From assembly GCF_018131015.1 (NCBI RefSeq), contig NZ_JAFCJJ010000043.1:1-34035 (forward strand): a DNA stretch of 34,035 nt, given 5' to 3'. Below the pieces are notes generated by a model, which worked only from the letters and a program-made list of their open reading frames with translations, was not told where the DNA came from and ran no database searches. Positions 25,736 through 33,952 of the stretch are shown here, piece after piece. Source of the stretch: Bradyrhizobium diazoefficiens (lineage in GTDB: Bacteria > Pseudomonadota > Alphaproteobacteria > Rhizobiales > Xanthobacteraceae). Every line of letters begins with the position of its first letter. Position 1 is the first letter of the stretch. Both the position numbers and the translations under genes were made by a program.

Positions 25736-26794
25736 TTACTCCGCCGGCTGCAGCGCCGCTCCCGCCTTCTTCGGCGCGATCCAGAATGCATCTGGTCGCT
25801 CGAACAGGAAGTGCGCGTTGATACGCAGCGCAGCCTGCCAGATCGCGAGCGCACCGATCACGCCCACAATGGTGACGATCAACGACACCGCGCCGGTGTC
25901 GGGGATGATGCCGCTGCGCAAGAGCAGCGTGCGCGTTGCCGCCATCGGCAGGAAGAAGGCGAGATAGATCACGATCGAATGCTCGCCGCAGAAGCGCAGG
26001 GCGTCCAGCCAGCGTACGCGCGCCAGCAGCGTGCCTGTCGTGATGATGGCGCAGGCGCCGGCAAAGCCGAGCACGAGCGAGACGATCTTCCATTCGCTCG
26101 CGCCGGTCGTGACCAGGGCCGCGTTGCCGAGCGCCCAGGCTGCGAGCGCGGAGGCTGCGAGCGCGGGATGGTTGCGGGCGCGGTCCGACAGCGCGAACAC
26201 GTAGGGCGCGAACAGATAGCCCGAATAGAAATAGACGAAGCGCGCGCAGAACTCGTCGATCGCGGTCCAGCCGGTCGTGATGCGCGCCGTCTCCAGTGCG
26301 GCGGCGGCCAGCCAGATCGCGGGCGCGGGGATTCGCCGTGTCAGTTTTGTGACAACGAAGAAGATCGGCAACAGATAGATGAACCAGAGCGTGCCGAACG
26401 GCTCGATGAAGGATTGCAGATAGAGCAGGCCGGCCTCGCGCCAGCTCGTCTCGGCCGCGAAGGCCGGCGCCTTGAAGCCGAACTGGATTGTCACCCAGAC
26501 GACATAAAAATAAGCGAAATGCACAACCTTGCGGTCGAGATAGGTTCGCCAGTCCCGATCGATCACCAGGGGCAGGAACAGGCCCGAGATCAGGAAGAAG
26601 TCCGGCATCCGGAATGGCTTTGCGAAGACCACCGCGACATGCATGAAACCGGTCTCGCCGGCGGCGAGCTCAACCCCCAGCACCGAATGCATCATCACGA
26701 CCATGATGATGCAGATGCCCTTGGCGTAGTCGATCCAGTCGACACGCGCGGATGGGCCCTTGCCGCCCGCTGCGATTGTGCCGATTGCTGTCAT
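25736..26794 (-). CDS. Acyltransferase family 3 (OpgC/OafA-like) membrane protein
   Basis: 352 residues with about ten transmembrane segments. The N-terminal RVDWIDYAKGICIIMVVMMHSV carries the histidine typical of acyltransferase-3 proteins, followed by RMPDFFLISGLFLPL. These inner-membrane enzymes transfer acyl groups (acetyl, succinyl) to exported glycans. Divergent from ugd, so a surface-polysaccharide role is plausible but not shown. ATG 26794 is chosen with AAGGGA about 5 nt upstream; an in-frame ATG at 26923 would overlap the likely ugd promoter region. Confidence 0.87.
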   Translation of the reverse strand: MTAIGTIAAGGKGPSARVDWIDYAKGICIIMVVMMHSVLGVELAAGETGFMHVAVVFAKPFRMPDFFLISGLFLPLVIDRDWRTYLDRKVVHFAYFYVVWVTIQFGFKAPAFAAETSWREAGLLYLQSFIEPFGTLWFIYLLPIFFVVTKLTRRIPAPAIWLAAAALETARITTGWTAIDEFCARFVYFYSGYLFAPYVFALSDRARNHPALAASALAAWALGNAALVTTGASEWKIVSLVLGFAGACAIITTGTLLARVRWLDALRFCGEHSIVIYLAFFLPMAATRTLLLRSGIIPDTGAVSLIVTIVGVIGALAIWQAALRINAHFLFERPDAFWIAPKKAGAALQPAE

Positions 26795-26976
26795 GCTGTC
26801 CCTTTTCGAGGCGCCTGCCGCCCGGCCCTGTCCGGGGCCGGGGCAGTGTGGACCCCAGTGGTTTCCGAGGTCTTTACCGGTACAAATCGCGTGCCGGGAC
26901 GCCTTCCTTCCCGGCGCGAACATGCTAAACCGCCCCGGATTGGGGTTCCGTTAACCAGGCCAGGACAGGGATTTTC

Positions 26977-28281
26977 ATGCGCATCGCCATGATCGGCACG
27001 GGCTATGTGGGACTGGTGTCCGGCGCCTGCTTTGCGGATTTCGGTCACGACGTCACCTGCGTCGACAAGGACGAAGGCAAGATCGCGGCGCTGCATCGCG
27101 GCGAGATCCCGATCTACGAGCCGGGCCTCGACGAGCTGGTTGCGACCAATGTGAAGGCGAGGCGCTTGAGCTTCACCACCGACCTGTCCACCCCGGTGGC
27201 GGATGCGGACGCGGTGTTCATCGCCGTCGGCACGCCCTCGCGCCGCGGCGACGGCCACGCCGATCTCTCCTATGTCTACGCCGCCGCCCGCGAGATCGCG
27301 CAGTCGCTGTCGGGCTTCACGGTGGTAGTGACGAAATCGACCGTCCCGGTCGGCACCGGCGACGAGGTCGAGCGCATTATCCGCGAGGCCAATCCCGGGG
27401 CCGACGTGGTGGTCGCCTCCAACCCCGAATTTTTGCGCGAGGGTGCGGCGATCCGCGATTTCAAGTTCCCCGACCGCGTCGTGGTCGGCACCTCCGACGA
27501 GCGTGGCCGCAAGGTGCTCGGCGACATCTACCGGCCGCTGTCGCTGAACCAGGCGCCGATGATGTTCACCGAGCGCCGCACCGCGGAGATGATCAAATAC
27601 GCGGCGAACGCGTTCCTCGCGACCAAGATCACCTTCATCAACGAAATCGCCGATCTCTCGGAAAAGGTCGGCGCCAACGTCCAGGAAGTCGCGCGCGGCA
27701 TCGGGCTGGACAACCGCATCGGCACCAAGTTCCTGCATGCGGGGCCGGGTTTCGGCGGCTCCTGCTTCCCCAAGGACACCAAGGCGCTGATCAAGATCGC
27801 GCAGGATTACGACGTGAATCTGCGCATCGTCGAGTCCGTGCTCGCCGTCAACGAGAACCGCAAGCGTGCGATGGCGCGGAAAGTGAGCCAGGCGCTCGGG
27901 GGTAGCCTGCGCGGCAAGACCATCGCCGTGCTCGGTCTCACCTTCAAGCCCGACACCGACGACATGCGCGATGCGCCCTCGATCCCGCTGGTCACCGGCC
28001 TGCTCGACATGGGCGCAAAGGTGCGCGCGTTCGACCCCGTCGGCATGGAGCAGGCGAAGCAGGAACTGCCGAGCATCACCTATTGCGAGGACGCCTATGC
28101 CTGCGTGCAGGGCGCCGATGCGCTCGTCGTCGTCACCGAATGGGTGCAGTTCCGCGGCCTCGATCTCGACCGCCTGAAGAGCCTCATGGCGCAGCCGGTC
28201 GTCGTCGACCTCCGCAACATCTACCGCCCCGAGGACATGCGTGCGGCCGGCTTCGTCTACGAGAGCATCGGCCGGCCGTAA
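26977..28281 (+). CDS. ugd: UDP-glucose 6-dehydrogenase
   Basis: Oxidises UDP-glucose to UDP-glucuronate with two NAD+, for exopolysaccharide and lipopolysaccharide precursors. 434 residues. The NAD-binding GTGYVG spans 7-12, the catalytic Cys263 lies in GGSCFPKDT, and Lys207 in MIKYAANAFLA is the conserved lysine; the C-terminal domain has GLTFKPDTDDMRDAPS. The ATG is the standard start. The 182-bp gap to the divergent acyltransferase should carry promoters. Confidence 0.97.
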   Translation: MRIAMIGTGYVGLVSGACFADFGHDVTCVDKDEGKIAALHRGEIPIYEPGLDELVATNVKARRLSFTTDLSTPVADADAVFIAVGTPSRRGDGHADLSYVYAAAREIAQSLSGFTVVVTKSTVPVGTGDEVERIIREANPGADVVVASNPEFLREGAAIRDFKFPDRVVVGTSDERGRKVLGDIYRPLSLNQAPMMFTERRTAEMIKYAANAFLATKITFINEIADLSEKVGANVQEVARGIGLDNRIGTKFLHAGPGFGGSCFPKDTKALIKIAQDYDVNLRIVESVLAVNENRKRAMARKVSQALGGSLRGKTIAVLGLTFKPDTDDMRDAPSIPLVTGLLDMGAKVRAFDPVGMEQAKQELPSITYCEDAYACVQGADALVVVTEWVQFRGLDLDRLKSLMAQPVVVDLRNIYRPEDMRAAGFVYESIGRP

Positions 28282-28308
28282 GGGTGACGATCCACCACAG
28301 CGCATAAT

Positions 28309-28397
28309 TCGTCATGGCCGGGCTTGTCCCGGCCATCCACGTCTGTTTTCTAGGCTAGCCAAGACGTGGATGCCCGGCACTAGGCCGGGCATGACGA
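28309..28397. repeat. 89-bp palindromic element, TCGTCATGGCCGGG type
   Basis: 36-bp inverted arms at 28309-28344 and 28362-28397. The left arm hairpin is ATGGCCGGG-cttgt-CCCGGCCAT, the right arm ATGCCCGGC-actag-GCCGGGCAT; arm differences are again compensatory. It ends 12 bp before the hrpB start. Confidence 0.92.
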
Positions 28398-28409
28398 CCG
28401 GATAGATAC

Positions 28410-30884
28410 TTGCCCCGCAGCTTCGACACGCCCCTTCCGATCGATGCCGTGCTCGACGATTTGTCGCGCACGCTGGAAGCCCATAACGCCGCCGTGCTGG
28501 TGGCGCCGCCCGGCGCCGGCAAGACCACGCGCGTGCCGCTGGCGCTGCTGGATGCGCCCTGGGCCAGGGCCAAGAAGATCATCGTGCTGGAGCCGCGGCG
28601 GATCGCGGCGCGGGCCAGTGCCGACCGCATGGCGAAATCGCTTGGCGAGCGCGCCGGCGACACCGTCGGCTATCGCGTCCGCTTCGGCTCGAAGATCTCG
28701 CGCGCCACCCGCATCGAGGTCGTCACCGAGGGCATCTTCACCCGCCAGATCATGGACGATCCCGAGCTGTCCGGCGTTGCCGCCGTCCTGTTCGACGAAT
28801 TCCACGAGCGCTCGCTCGACGCCGATCTCGGCCTTGCACTGGCGCGCGACGCGCAAACCGGCCTGCGCGAGGATCTGCGCATCCTGGTGATGTCGGCGAC
28901 GCTCGACGGGGCCCGTGTCGCAAGGCTGCTGGGTGAGGCGCCGGTCGTCGAGAGCGAGGGCCGCGCCTTTCCGGTCGAGACGCGCTATCTCGGCCGCAAG
29001 ACGGATGCGCCGGTCGAGCGGCAGATGGCGGATGCGATCGCCGCCGCCCTGCGTGCCGACAGCGGCTCCGTGCTGGCGTTCCTGCCGGGCGCCGCCGAGA
29101 TCCGCCGCACCCAGAATTTTCTCAGCGAGCGCGTCCAGGACGCCTCCGTCGAGATCGTGCCGCTGTTCGGCGCGCTCGATGCCGCCGTGCAGGACCGCGC
29201 CATCGCGCCGGCGCCGAAAGGCACGCGCAAGGTGGTGCTGGCGACCTCGATCGCGGAGACGTCGCTGACCATCGAGGGCGTGCGCATCGTGGTCGATTCC
29301 GGGCTTGCCCGCGTGCCGCGCTACGAGCCGGATATCGGGCTGACGCGGCTCGAGACCGTGCGCGCCTCGCGCGCGGCGGTCGACCAGCGCCGCGGCCGCG
29401 CCGGCCGCACCGAGCCCGGTGTGTGCTACCGGCTCTGGGACGAGCCGCAGACGGCTTCGCTCGCGCCCTATACGCAGCCCGAAATCCTCAGCGCCGATCT
29501 GTCCTCGCTGGTGCTCGACCTCGCGCAGTGGGGCGTCGCCGATCCCGCCGCGCTGTCGTTCCTCGACCCGCCGCCGCAGCCGGCGTGGAAAGAGGCAAAA
29601 AGCCTGCTCGAAGAGCTCAACGCGCTCGATGGCGACGGCCGCATCACCGCAGAGGGAAAGAGCCTGCGCGCGCTGGCGCTGCCGCCGCGCCTTGCGCGCA
29701 TGATCGTGGATTCGCACCGCGCCGGCGAGGGCGAAGCCGCGGCCGAGATCGCGGCCATCATCACCGAGCGCGGGTTAGGCGGCGACAGTGTCGATCTCGA
29801 GCACAGGCGCGACCAGTTCCGCCGCGACCGCTCGCCGCGCGCCGCAAGCGCGCGCGACCTCGCGCGGCGCTGGGCCTCGCAGGTGGCGGCGTCCGAGAAG
29901 GCGGGGCCGCAGGAGGATCTCTCCACCGGCCTGATGCTCGCCTATGCCTTCCCGGACCGCGTCGCGCGCAATCGCGGCAATGGGAGTTTTGTGCTCGCCA
30001 ATGGCCGCGGCGCAGCCGTGGAGCAGACCTCGTCGCTGGCGCGGGCGCCCTACATCGCCATCGGCGAGATGACGGGGACGGCGGCAAGCGGACGCATCCT
30101 GCTCGCCGCGCAAATCACTGAAGCCGACATCGAGCGGCACTTCGCCGAACACATCGAGACGGTCGTCGAGATATCGTTCGACCGCGGTGCGATGGCATTG
30201 CGGGCGCGGCGCAAGCGCGCGCTGCACGCGATCACGCTGTCCGAGGCGACACTGGCCGTGTCGCCCTCGGAGGACACCGCGCGCATCTTTGCGGACGGGC
30301 TGATCACGGCCGGCCTCGATCGGCTGCCCTGGTCGAAGGCCGCAAAGCAATGGCGCGACCGCGTGATGTTTTTGCGCAAGGCCGAGGGCGAGAGCTGGCC
30401 CGACCTGTCGGATGAGGGGCTGATCGCGCGGCGCGACGACTGGCTGGTGCCGGCGCTCTACGACAAGATCGCGCTGAAGGACATCTCCCCGGGCGATCTC
30501 TCCGATGCGCTGATGGCGCTGTTGCCCTGGCAGATGCGCGCACGGCTCGACCGCGAGGCGCCGACCCATTTCGAGGCGCCGACCGGCAGCGTGCTGGCGA
30601 TCGACTACGAGGCCGAGCAGGGGCCGACGATCGCGGTGCGACTGCAGGAATTGTTCGGGCTCAACACCCATCCCTCGATCGCCGCCGGCAAGGTGCCGCT
30701 GGTGCTGGAATTGCTGTCGCCGGCGCAGCGTCCGGTGCAGGTGACGCGCGACCTCCCCGGTTTCTGGCGCGGCAGTTACGCCGCGGTGCGCTCCGACCTG
30801 CGCGGCCGCTATCCGCGCCATCCCTGGCCTGACGATCCGGCGACCGCGCTGCCGACACGGCGGGCCAAGCCGCGCGGGACGTGA
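28410..30884 (+). CDS. hrpB: ATP-dependent RNA helicase HrpB (DEAH family)
   Basis: 824 residues, the usual HrpB length. Walker A APPGAGKTT is at 32-40, the DEFH Walker B variant at 129-132, SAT at 162-164, and motif VI QRRGRAGRTEPG near 330. The helicase-associated and HrpB C-terminal domains follow (PWQMRARLDREAPTHFEAPTGS; HPWPDDP). Role in RNA metabolism is poorly defined. The start is TTG with only a weak GGATAG upstream, and the preceding palindrome is almost touching it; a later start (GTG 28449) would cost 13 conserved-looking residues. Confidence 0.94.
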   Translation: MPRSFDTPLPIDAVLDDLSRTLEAHNAAVLVAPPGAGKTTRVPLALLDAPWARAKKIIVLEPRRIAARASADRMAKSLGERAGDTVGYRVRFGSKISRATRIEVVTEGIFTRQIMDDPELSGVAAVLFDEFHERSLDADLGLALARDAQTGLREDLRILVMSATLDGARVARLLGEAPVVESEGRAFPVETRYLGRKTDAPVERQMADAIAAALRADSGSVLAFLPGAAEIRRTQNFLSERVQDASVEIVPLFGALDAAVQDRAIAPAPKGTRKVVLATSIAETSLTIEGVRIVVDSGLARVPRYEPDIGLTRLETVRASRAAVDQRRGRAGRTEPGVCYRLWDEPQTASLAPYTQPEILSADLSSLVLDLAQWGVADPAALSFLDPPPQPAWKEAKSLLEELNALDGDGRITAEGKSLRALALPPRLARMIVDSHRAGEGEAAAEIAAIITERGLGGDSVDLEHRRDQFRRDRSPRAASARDLARRWASQVAASEKAGPQEDLSTGLMLAYAFPDRVARNRGNGSFVLANGRGAAVEQTSSLARAPYIAIGEMTGTAASGRILLAAQITEADIERHFAEHIETVVEISFDRGAMALRARRKRALHAITLSEATLAVSPSEDTARIFADGLITAGLDRLPWSKAAKQWRDRVMFLRKAEGESWPDLSDEGLIARRDDWLVPALYDKIALKDISPGDLSDALMALLPWQMRARLDREAPTHFEAPTGSVLAIDYEAEQGPTIAVRLQELFGLNTHPSIAAGKVPLVLELLSPAQRPVQVTRDLPGFWRGSYAAVRSDLRGRYPRHPWPDDPATALPTRRAKPRGT

Positions 30885-31003
30885 AACCGCATTAACCGTT
30901 CGCTCATCCTTTTCGTCAAAATGCCACCGCCGTGGCCGCGGCTTCGCTCGCGGCCGGTCGTCCGGCGTGGTGAAATCGGGCTTTCGGGCTCGGAAGTGGT
31001 GTG

Positions 31004-31516
31004 ATGCGTAACATAATGATCCTGGCGGCCATCATGATCGGCCTCGGCACCTTCATGGCGCAGATGGCGGACAGGATCAGCTCCGCCTCGGCGAATTCGG
31101 CGCCGCGCACGACGATCGCGCTTGCCTCCACGCCGCAGGCCAGTGGCCGGACCTTCAGCATCCCCCGCAGTGGTCGCGGCCATTTCGAGACCGAGGGCCG
31201 CATCGACGGCCAGCGCATCGGCTTCATGGTCGACACCGGCGCCTCGGTGGTCGCACTGAACGAGACCTCGGCGGCGCGCTTCGGCCTGCGTCCCTCGCGC
31301 GGCGAGTACAACGCCAACGTCTCCACCGCCAACGGCACCATCAAGGCCGCGCGCGCCCGCATCGCCATGCTCGAAGTCGGCGGCCTCGTCGTGCGCGACG
31401 TCGACGCCATGGTGCTGCCGGACGAGGCCCTGTCAGAGAACCTGCTCGGCCTCTCCTTCCTGTCCCGCCTGAAGCGTTTTGAATACGCCAACGGCCAGAT
31501 GGTGCTGGAGCAGTAG
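31004..31516 (+). CDS. TIGR02281-type retropepsin-like aspartic protease, membrane-anchored
   Basis: 170 residues. An N-terminal hydrophobic segment (~4-20) anchors it, with the rest predicted in the periplasm. A single aspartic-protease motif MVDTGASVVAL and the later LLGLSFLSRL are those of clan AA retropepsin-like proteins, which act as homodimers. ATG 31004 is used (GGAAG 7 nt upstream); the adjacent GTG at 31001 is an alternative. Target unknown. Confidence 0.85.
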   Translation: MRNIMILAAIMIGLGTFMAQMADRISSASANSAPRTTIALASTPQASGRTFSIPRSGRGHFETEGRIDGQRIGFMVDTGASVVALNETSAARFGLRPSRGEYNANVSTANGTIKAARARIAMLEVGGLVVRDVDAMVLPDEALSENLLGLSFLSRLKRFEYANGQMVLEQ

Positions 31517-31559
31517 GGCCCAAGTTGGAAAACGGACCGCCTGGGGCTATATTCGGCCT

Positions 31560-31862
31560 ATGCGCCGCGATGACGTCATTGCCCGTTTGAAAGAGGCCGA
31601 GCCCGCTTTGCGGGCCGTCGGCGTGGGCGCCCTTTACCTGTTCGGCTCCCATGCGCGCGACGAGGCGGGCGCTGCCTCCGACGTGGATGTCTTTGTTGAT
31701 CCCGCTCCGAACAAGGATCTCGGCTTCCTGCCATTCATGGAGGCTTATGAGGCTCTGCAGGGCGTCTTCGAGCACCGCGTCGAGATTGGCTATTCGACGC
31801 GGGCCGGCCTGTCGCCTCACGTTCGGCCGGAAGTCGAGCGCGAAGCTGTGCGGATATTTTGA
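31560..31862 (+). CDS. mntA: MNT-type nucleotidyltransferase (MntA-like antitoxin)
   Basis: A 100-residue minimal nucleotidyltransferase. The GS motif (29-30) and DVD (41-43) form the GSX10DXD signature, and Glu75 in RVEIGY is the likely third carboxylate. In MntA/HepT pairs this enzyme AMPylates the toxin's active-site tyrosine. It overlaps the downstream gene by one nucleotide (TGATG). It follows the protease gene after 43 bp. Codon choice appears somewhat less GC-rich than its neighbours. Confidence 0.85.
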   Translation: MRRDDVIARLKEAEPALRAVGVGALYLFGSHARDEAGAASDVDVFVDPAPNKDLGFLPFMEAYEALQGVFEHRVEIGYSTRAGLSPHVRPEVEREAVRIF

Positions 31863-32218
31863 TGGCCGCGAGCCGAAACCCACGTATGCGCTTGTTGCAC
31901 ATTCGGGATGAGATCGATGGCGTGGCTGCCGCCATCGAAGGGCTTACGTTCGAGCAGTATCGGACAAGTTATATTCATCGACGAACTGTCGAGCGCGCCG
32001 CGCAGATTGTTTCGGAGGCTGCCAAGGCGTTGCCGAGTGAGCTCCTGGCAAGATACAGCGAGGTCCCCTGGACATCCATTGTCGGGATAGGAAACATGCT
32101 GCGGCATGAATATCAGCGGCTCGACGATTTTCAGCTCTGGGAAATCGCGACGGTGCATCTGCCGGCGCTCGGGCCGGTGATCGAGCGGATGATCGCGGAG
32201 CTCGACGGCCCCCAATAG
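31862..32218 (+). CDS. hepT: HepT-like (DUF86) HEPN domain protein, toxin candidate
   Basis: 118 residues, all-helical HEPN fold. The expected RX4-6HXY active site appears as GIGNMLRHEY: His82, Glu83 and Tyr84 are present, but the position of the usual arginine is Gly77 and the only nearby arginine is Arg81, next to the histidine. Arg45 in VERAAQIVSEA is the second conserved family site. The change may alter RNase activity or define a subfamily. Paired with the upstream MNT gene, so a type VII toxin-antitoxin pair is the natural reading. Confidence 0.82.
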   Translation: MAASRNPRMRLLHIRDEIDGVAAAIEGLTFEQYRTSYIHRRTVERAAQIVSEAAKALPSELLARYSEVPWTSIVGIGNMLRHEYQRLDDFQLWEIATVHLPALGPVIERMIAELDGPQ

Positions 32219-32331
32219 CGTTACCAAACTGCCGCAATTATCGGCCATAAGCCTGCAATCCCGCCTTTTGCTGCGGCCCGGCATTGGCTAAGCCTGCAGC
32301 AATCCCTGTTCCTGTTCACGAGACGGTCTCA

Positions 32332-33831
32332 ATGTTCCCCAAGCCGAAATCCGTGCTGCTGCCCAACACCTACGCCTTTGAATCCGAGCCGATGGTGAAG
32401 GCCACGGGATTTCGCGAATATGACGCGCGCTGGCTGTTCCAGAAGGAAATCAACCTGATGGGGGTGCAGGCGCTCGGCATGGGCCTGGGCGCGCTGATCG
32501 CCGAGCTCGGCGTCAGCCAAGAGATCGTCACCGGCCACGACTTCCGCGGCTATTCGGCCTCGATCAAATACGCGCTGATCTCCGGCCTGATGGCGGCAGG
32601 CTGCAAGGTCCACGACATCGGCCTTGCGGTGACGCCGATGGCCTATTTCGCGCAGTTCGATCTCGACGTGCCCTGCGTCGCGATGGTGACGGCCTCGCAC
32701 AACGACAATGGCTGGACCGGCGTGAAGATGGGGGCCAACCGCCCGCTGACCTTCGGCCCCGACGAGATGACGCGGCTGAAGCAGATCGTGCTCAACGCCG
32801 AGTTCGGCAACAAGGCCGGCGGCTCGTATCAATTCCACGAGAACTACCCGGCGCGCTATATCGCCGACCTCACCAGCCGTCCGAAGCTGACGCGCAAGCT
32901 CAAGGTCGTCGCGGCCTGCGGCAACGGCACCGCCGGCGCGTTCGCGCCGCAGGTGCTGGAGGCGATCGGCTGCGAGGTGATCCCGCTCGACACCGAGCTC
33001 GACCATACCTTCCCGAAATACAATCCGAATCCGGAAGACATGGAGATGCTGCACGCGATCCGCGACGCGGTGCTGCAGCACAAGGCCGATGTCGGCCTCG
33101 GCTTCGACGGCGACGGCGACCGCTGCGGCGTCGTCGACAACACCGGCGAGGAGATTTTTGCCGACAAGGTCGGCGTCATGCTGGCGCGCGACATGTCGGC
33201 GATCCACAAGGACGCGCAGTTCGTGGTCGACGTGAAGTCGACCGGCCTGTTCATCACCGATCCGGTGCTGCAGAAGCAGGGCGCCAGGACCGCCTATTGG
33301 AAGACCGGGCATTCCTACATGAAGCGCCGCACCAACGAGATGGGCGCGCTGGCGGGCTTCGAGAAGTCGGGCCATTTCTTCTTCAACAAGCCGTTCGGCC
33401 GCGGCTACGACGACGGCCTGGTCTCGGCGATCGCGATCTGCGACATGCTCGACCGCGCCCCCGGCAAGTCGATGGCCGACCTGAAGGAGGCGCTGCCAAA
33501 GACCTGGTCGTCGCCGACCATGTCGCCGCATTGCGCCGACGAGGTTAAATACGGCGTCATCGACCAGGTGGTGAAGCACTTCGAAGGCTTGCAGAAGCAG
33601 GGCGCCAAGATCGGCGGACAGTCGATCCGCGATCTCGTCACCGTCAACGGCGTGCGCGTCACCGTCGAGGATGGAAGCTGGGGCCTGGTGCGCGCCTCCT
33701 CCAACAAGCCCGAGCTCGTGGTCGTGGTCGAGAGCCCGGTTTCCGAGCAGCGCATGCGCGACATGTTCGAGATGGTGGACAGCGTGCTGCGCACGCATCC
33801 CGAAGTCGGGGCGTACAATCAGAAGATTTGA
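32332..33831 (+). CDS. Phosphomannomutase/phosphoglucomutase (alpha-D-phosphohexomutase)
   Basis: Interconverts hexose 1- and 6-phosphates via a phosphoserine. 499 residues: phosphoserine loop TASHNDNGW with Ser122, metal loop DGDGDR at 259-264, sugar-specificity loop FEKSGH, and a C-terminal phosphate-binding domain (~400-499). ATG 32332 (MFPKPK) is chosen; a TTG at 32284 would add 16 residues with no clear ribosome site. It can supply mannose-1-P or glucose-1-P for surface glycans and would process glucose-1-P released by GlgP. Confidence 0.94.
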   Translation: MFPKPKSVLLPNTYAFESEPMVKATGFREYDARWLFQKEINLMGVQALGMGLGALIAELGVSQEIVTGHDFRGYSASIKYALISGLMAAGCKVHDIGLAVTPMAYFAQFDLDVPCVAMVTASHNDNGWTGVKMGANRPLTFGPDEMTRLKQIVLNAEFGNKAGGSYQFHENYPARYIADLTSRPKLTRKLKVVAACGNGTAGAFAPQVLEAIGCEVIPLDTELDHTFPKYNPNPEDMEMLHAIRDAVLQHKADVGLGFDGDGDRCGVVDNTGEEIFADKVGVMLARDMSAIHKDAQFVVDVKSTGLFITDPVLQKQGARTAYWKTGHSYMKRRTNEMGALAGFEKSGHFFFNKPFGRGYDDGLVSAIAICDMLDRAPGKSMADLKEALPKTWSSPTMSPHCADEVKYGVIDQVVKHFEGLQKQGAKIGGQSIRDLVTVNGVRVTVEDGSWGLVRASSNKPELVVVVESPVSEQRMRDMFEMVDSVLRTHPEVGAYNQKI

Positions 33832-33867
33832 TTGGGCCCGCAGCGCCGACGCTTGCCGTATCCACCA

Positions 33868-33952
33868 CTGTCATCACCCGCGAAGGCGGGTGATCCAGTA
33901 CGCCGCGGCTTCTCCGTACCCCATCGCTGTCTCTGGAATACTGGATCGCCCG
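33868..33952. repeat. interrupted palindromic element, CTGTCATCACCCGC type
   Basis: Left 33-bp arm (33868-33900) with hairpin ATCACCCGC-gaag-GCGGGTGAT, a 38-bp spacer closely matching that of the 25632 copy, then only the first 14 nt of the right arm (33939-33952, TACTGGATCGCCCG). The rest of the arm is missing where the putative insertion sequence begins. Confidence 0.9.

Noticed and set aside
30934..30955. GGCCGCG/CGCGGCC hairpin after hrpB considered as a terminator.
   Set aside because: No T run follows, and it lies close to the next gene's leader; it may be chance in GC-rich DNA.
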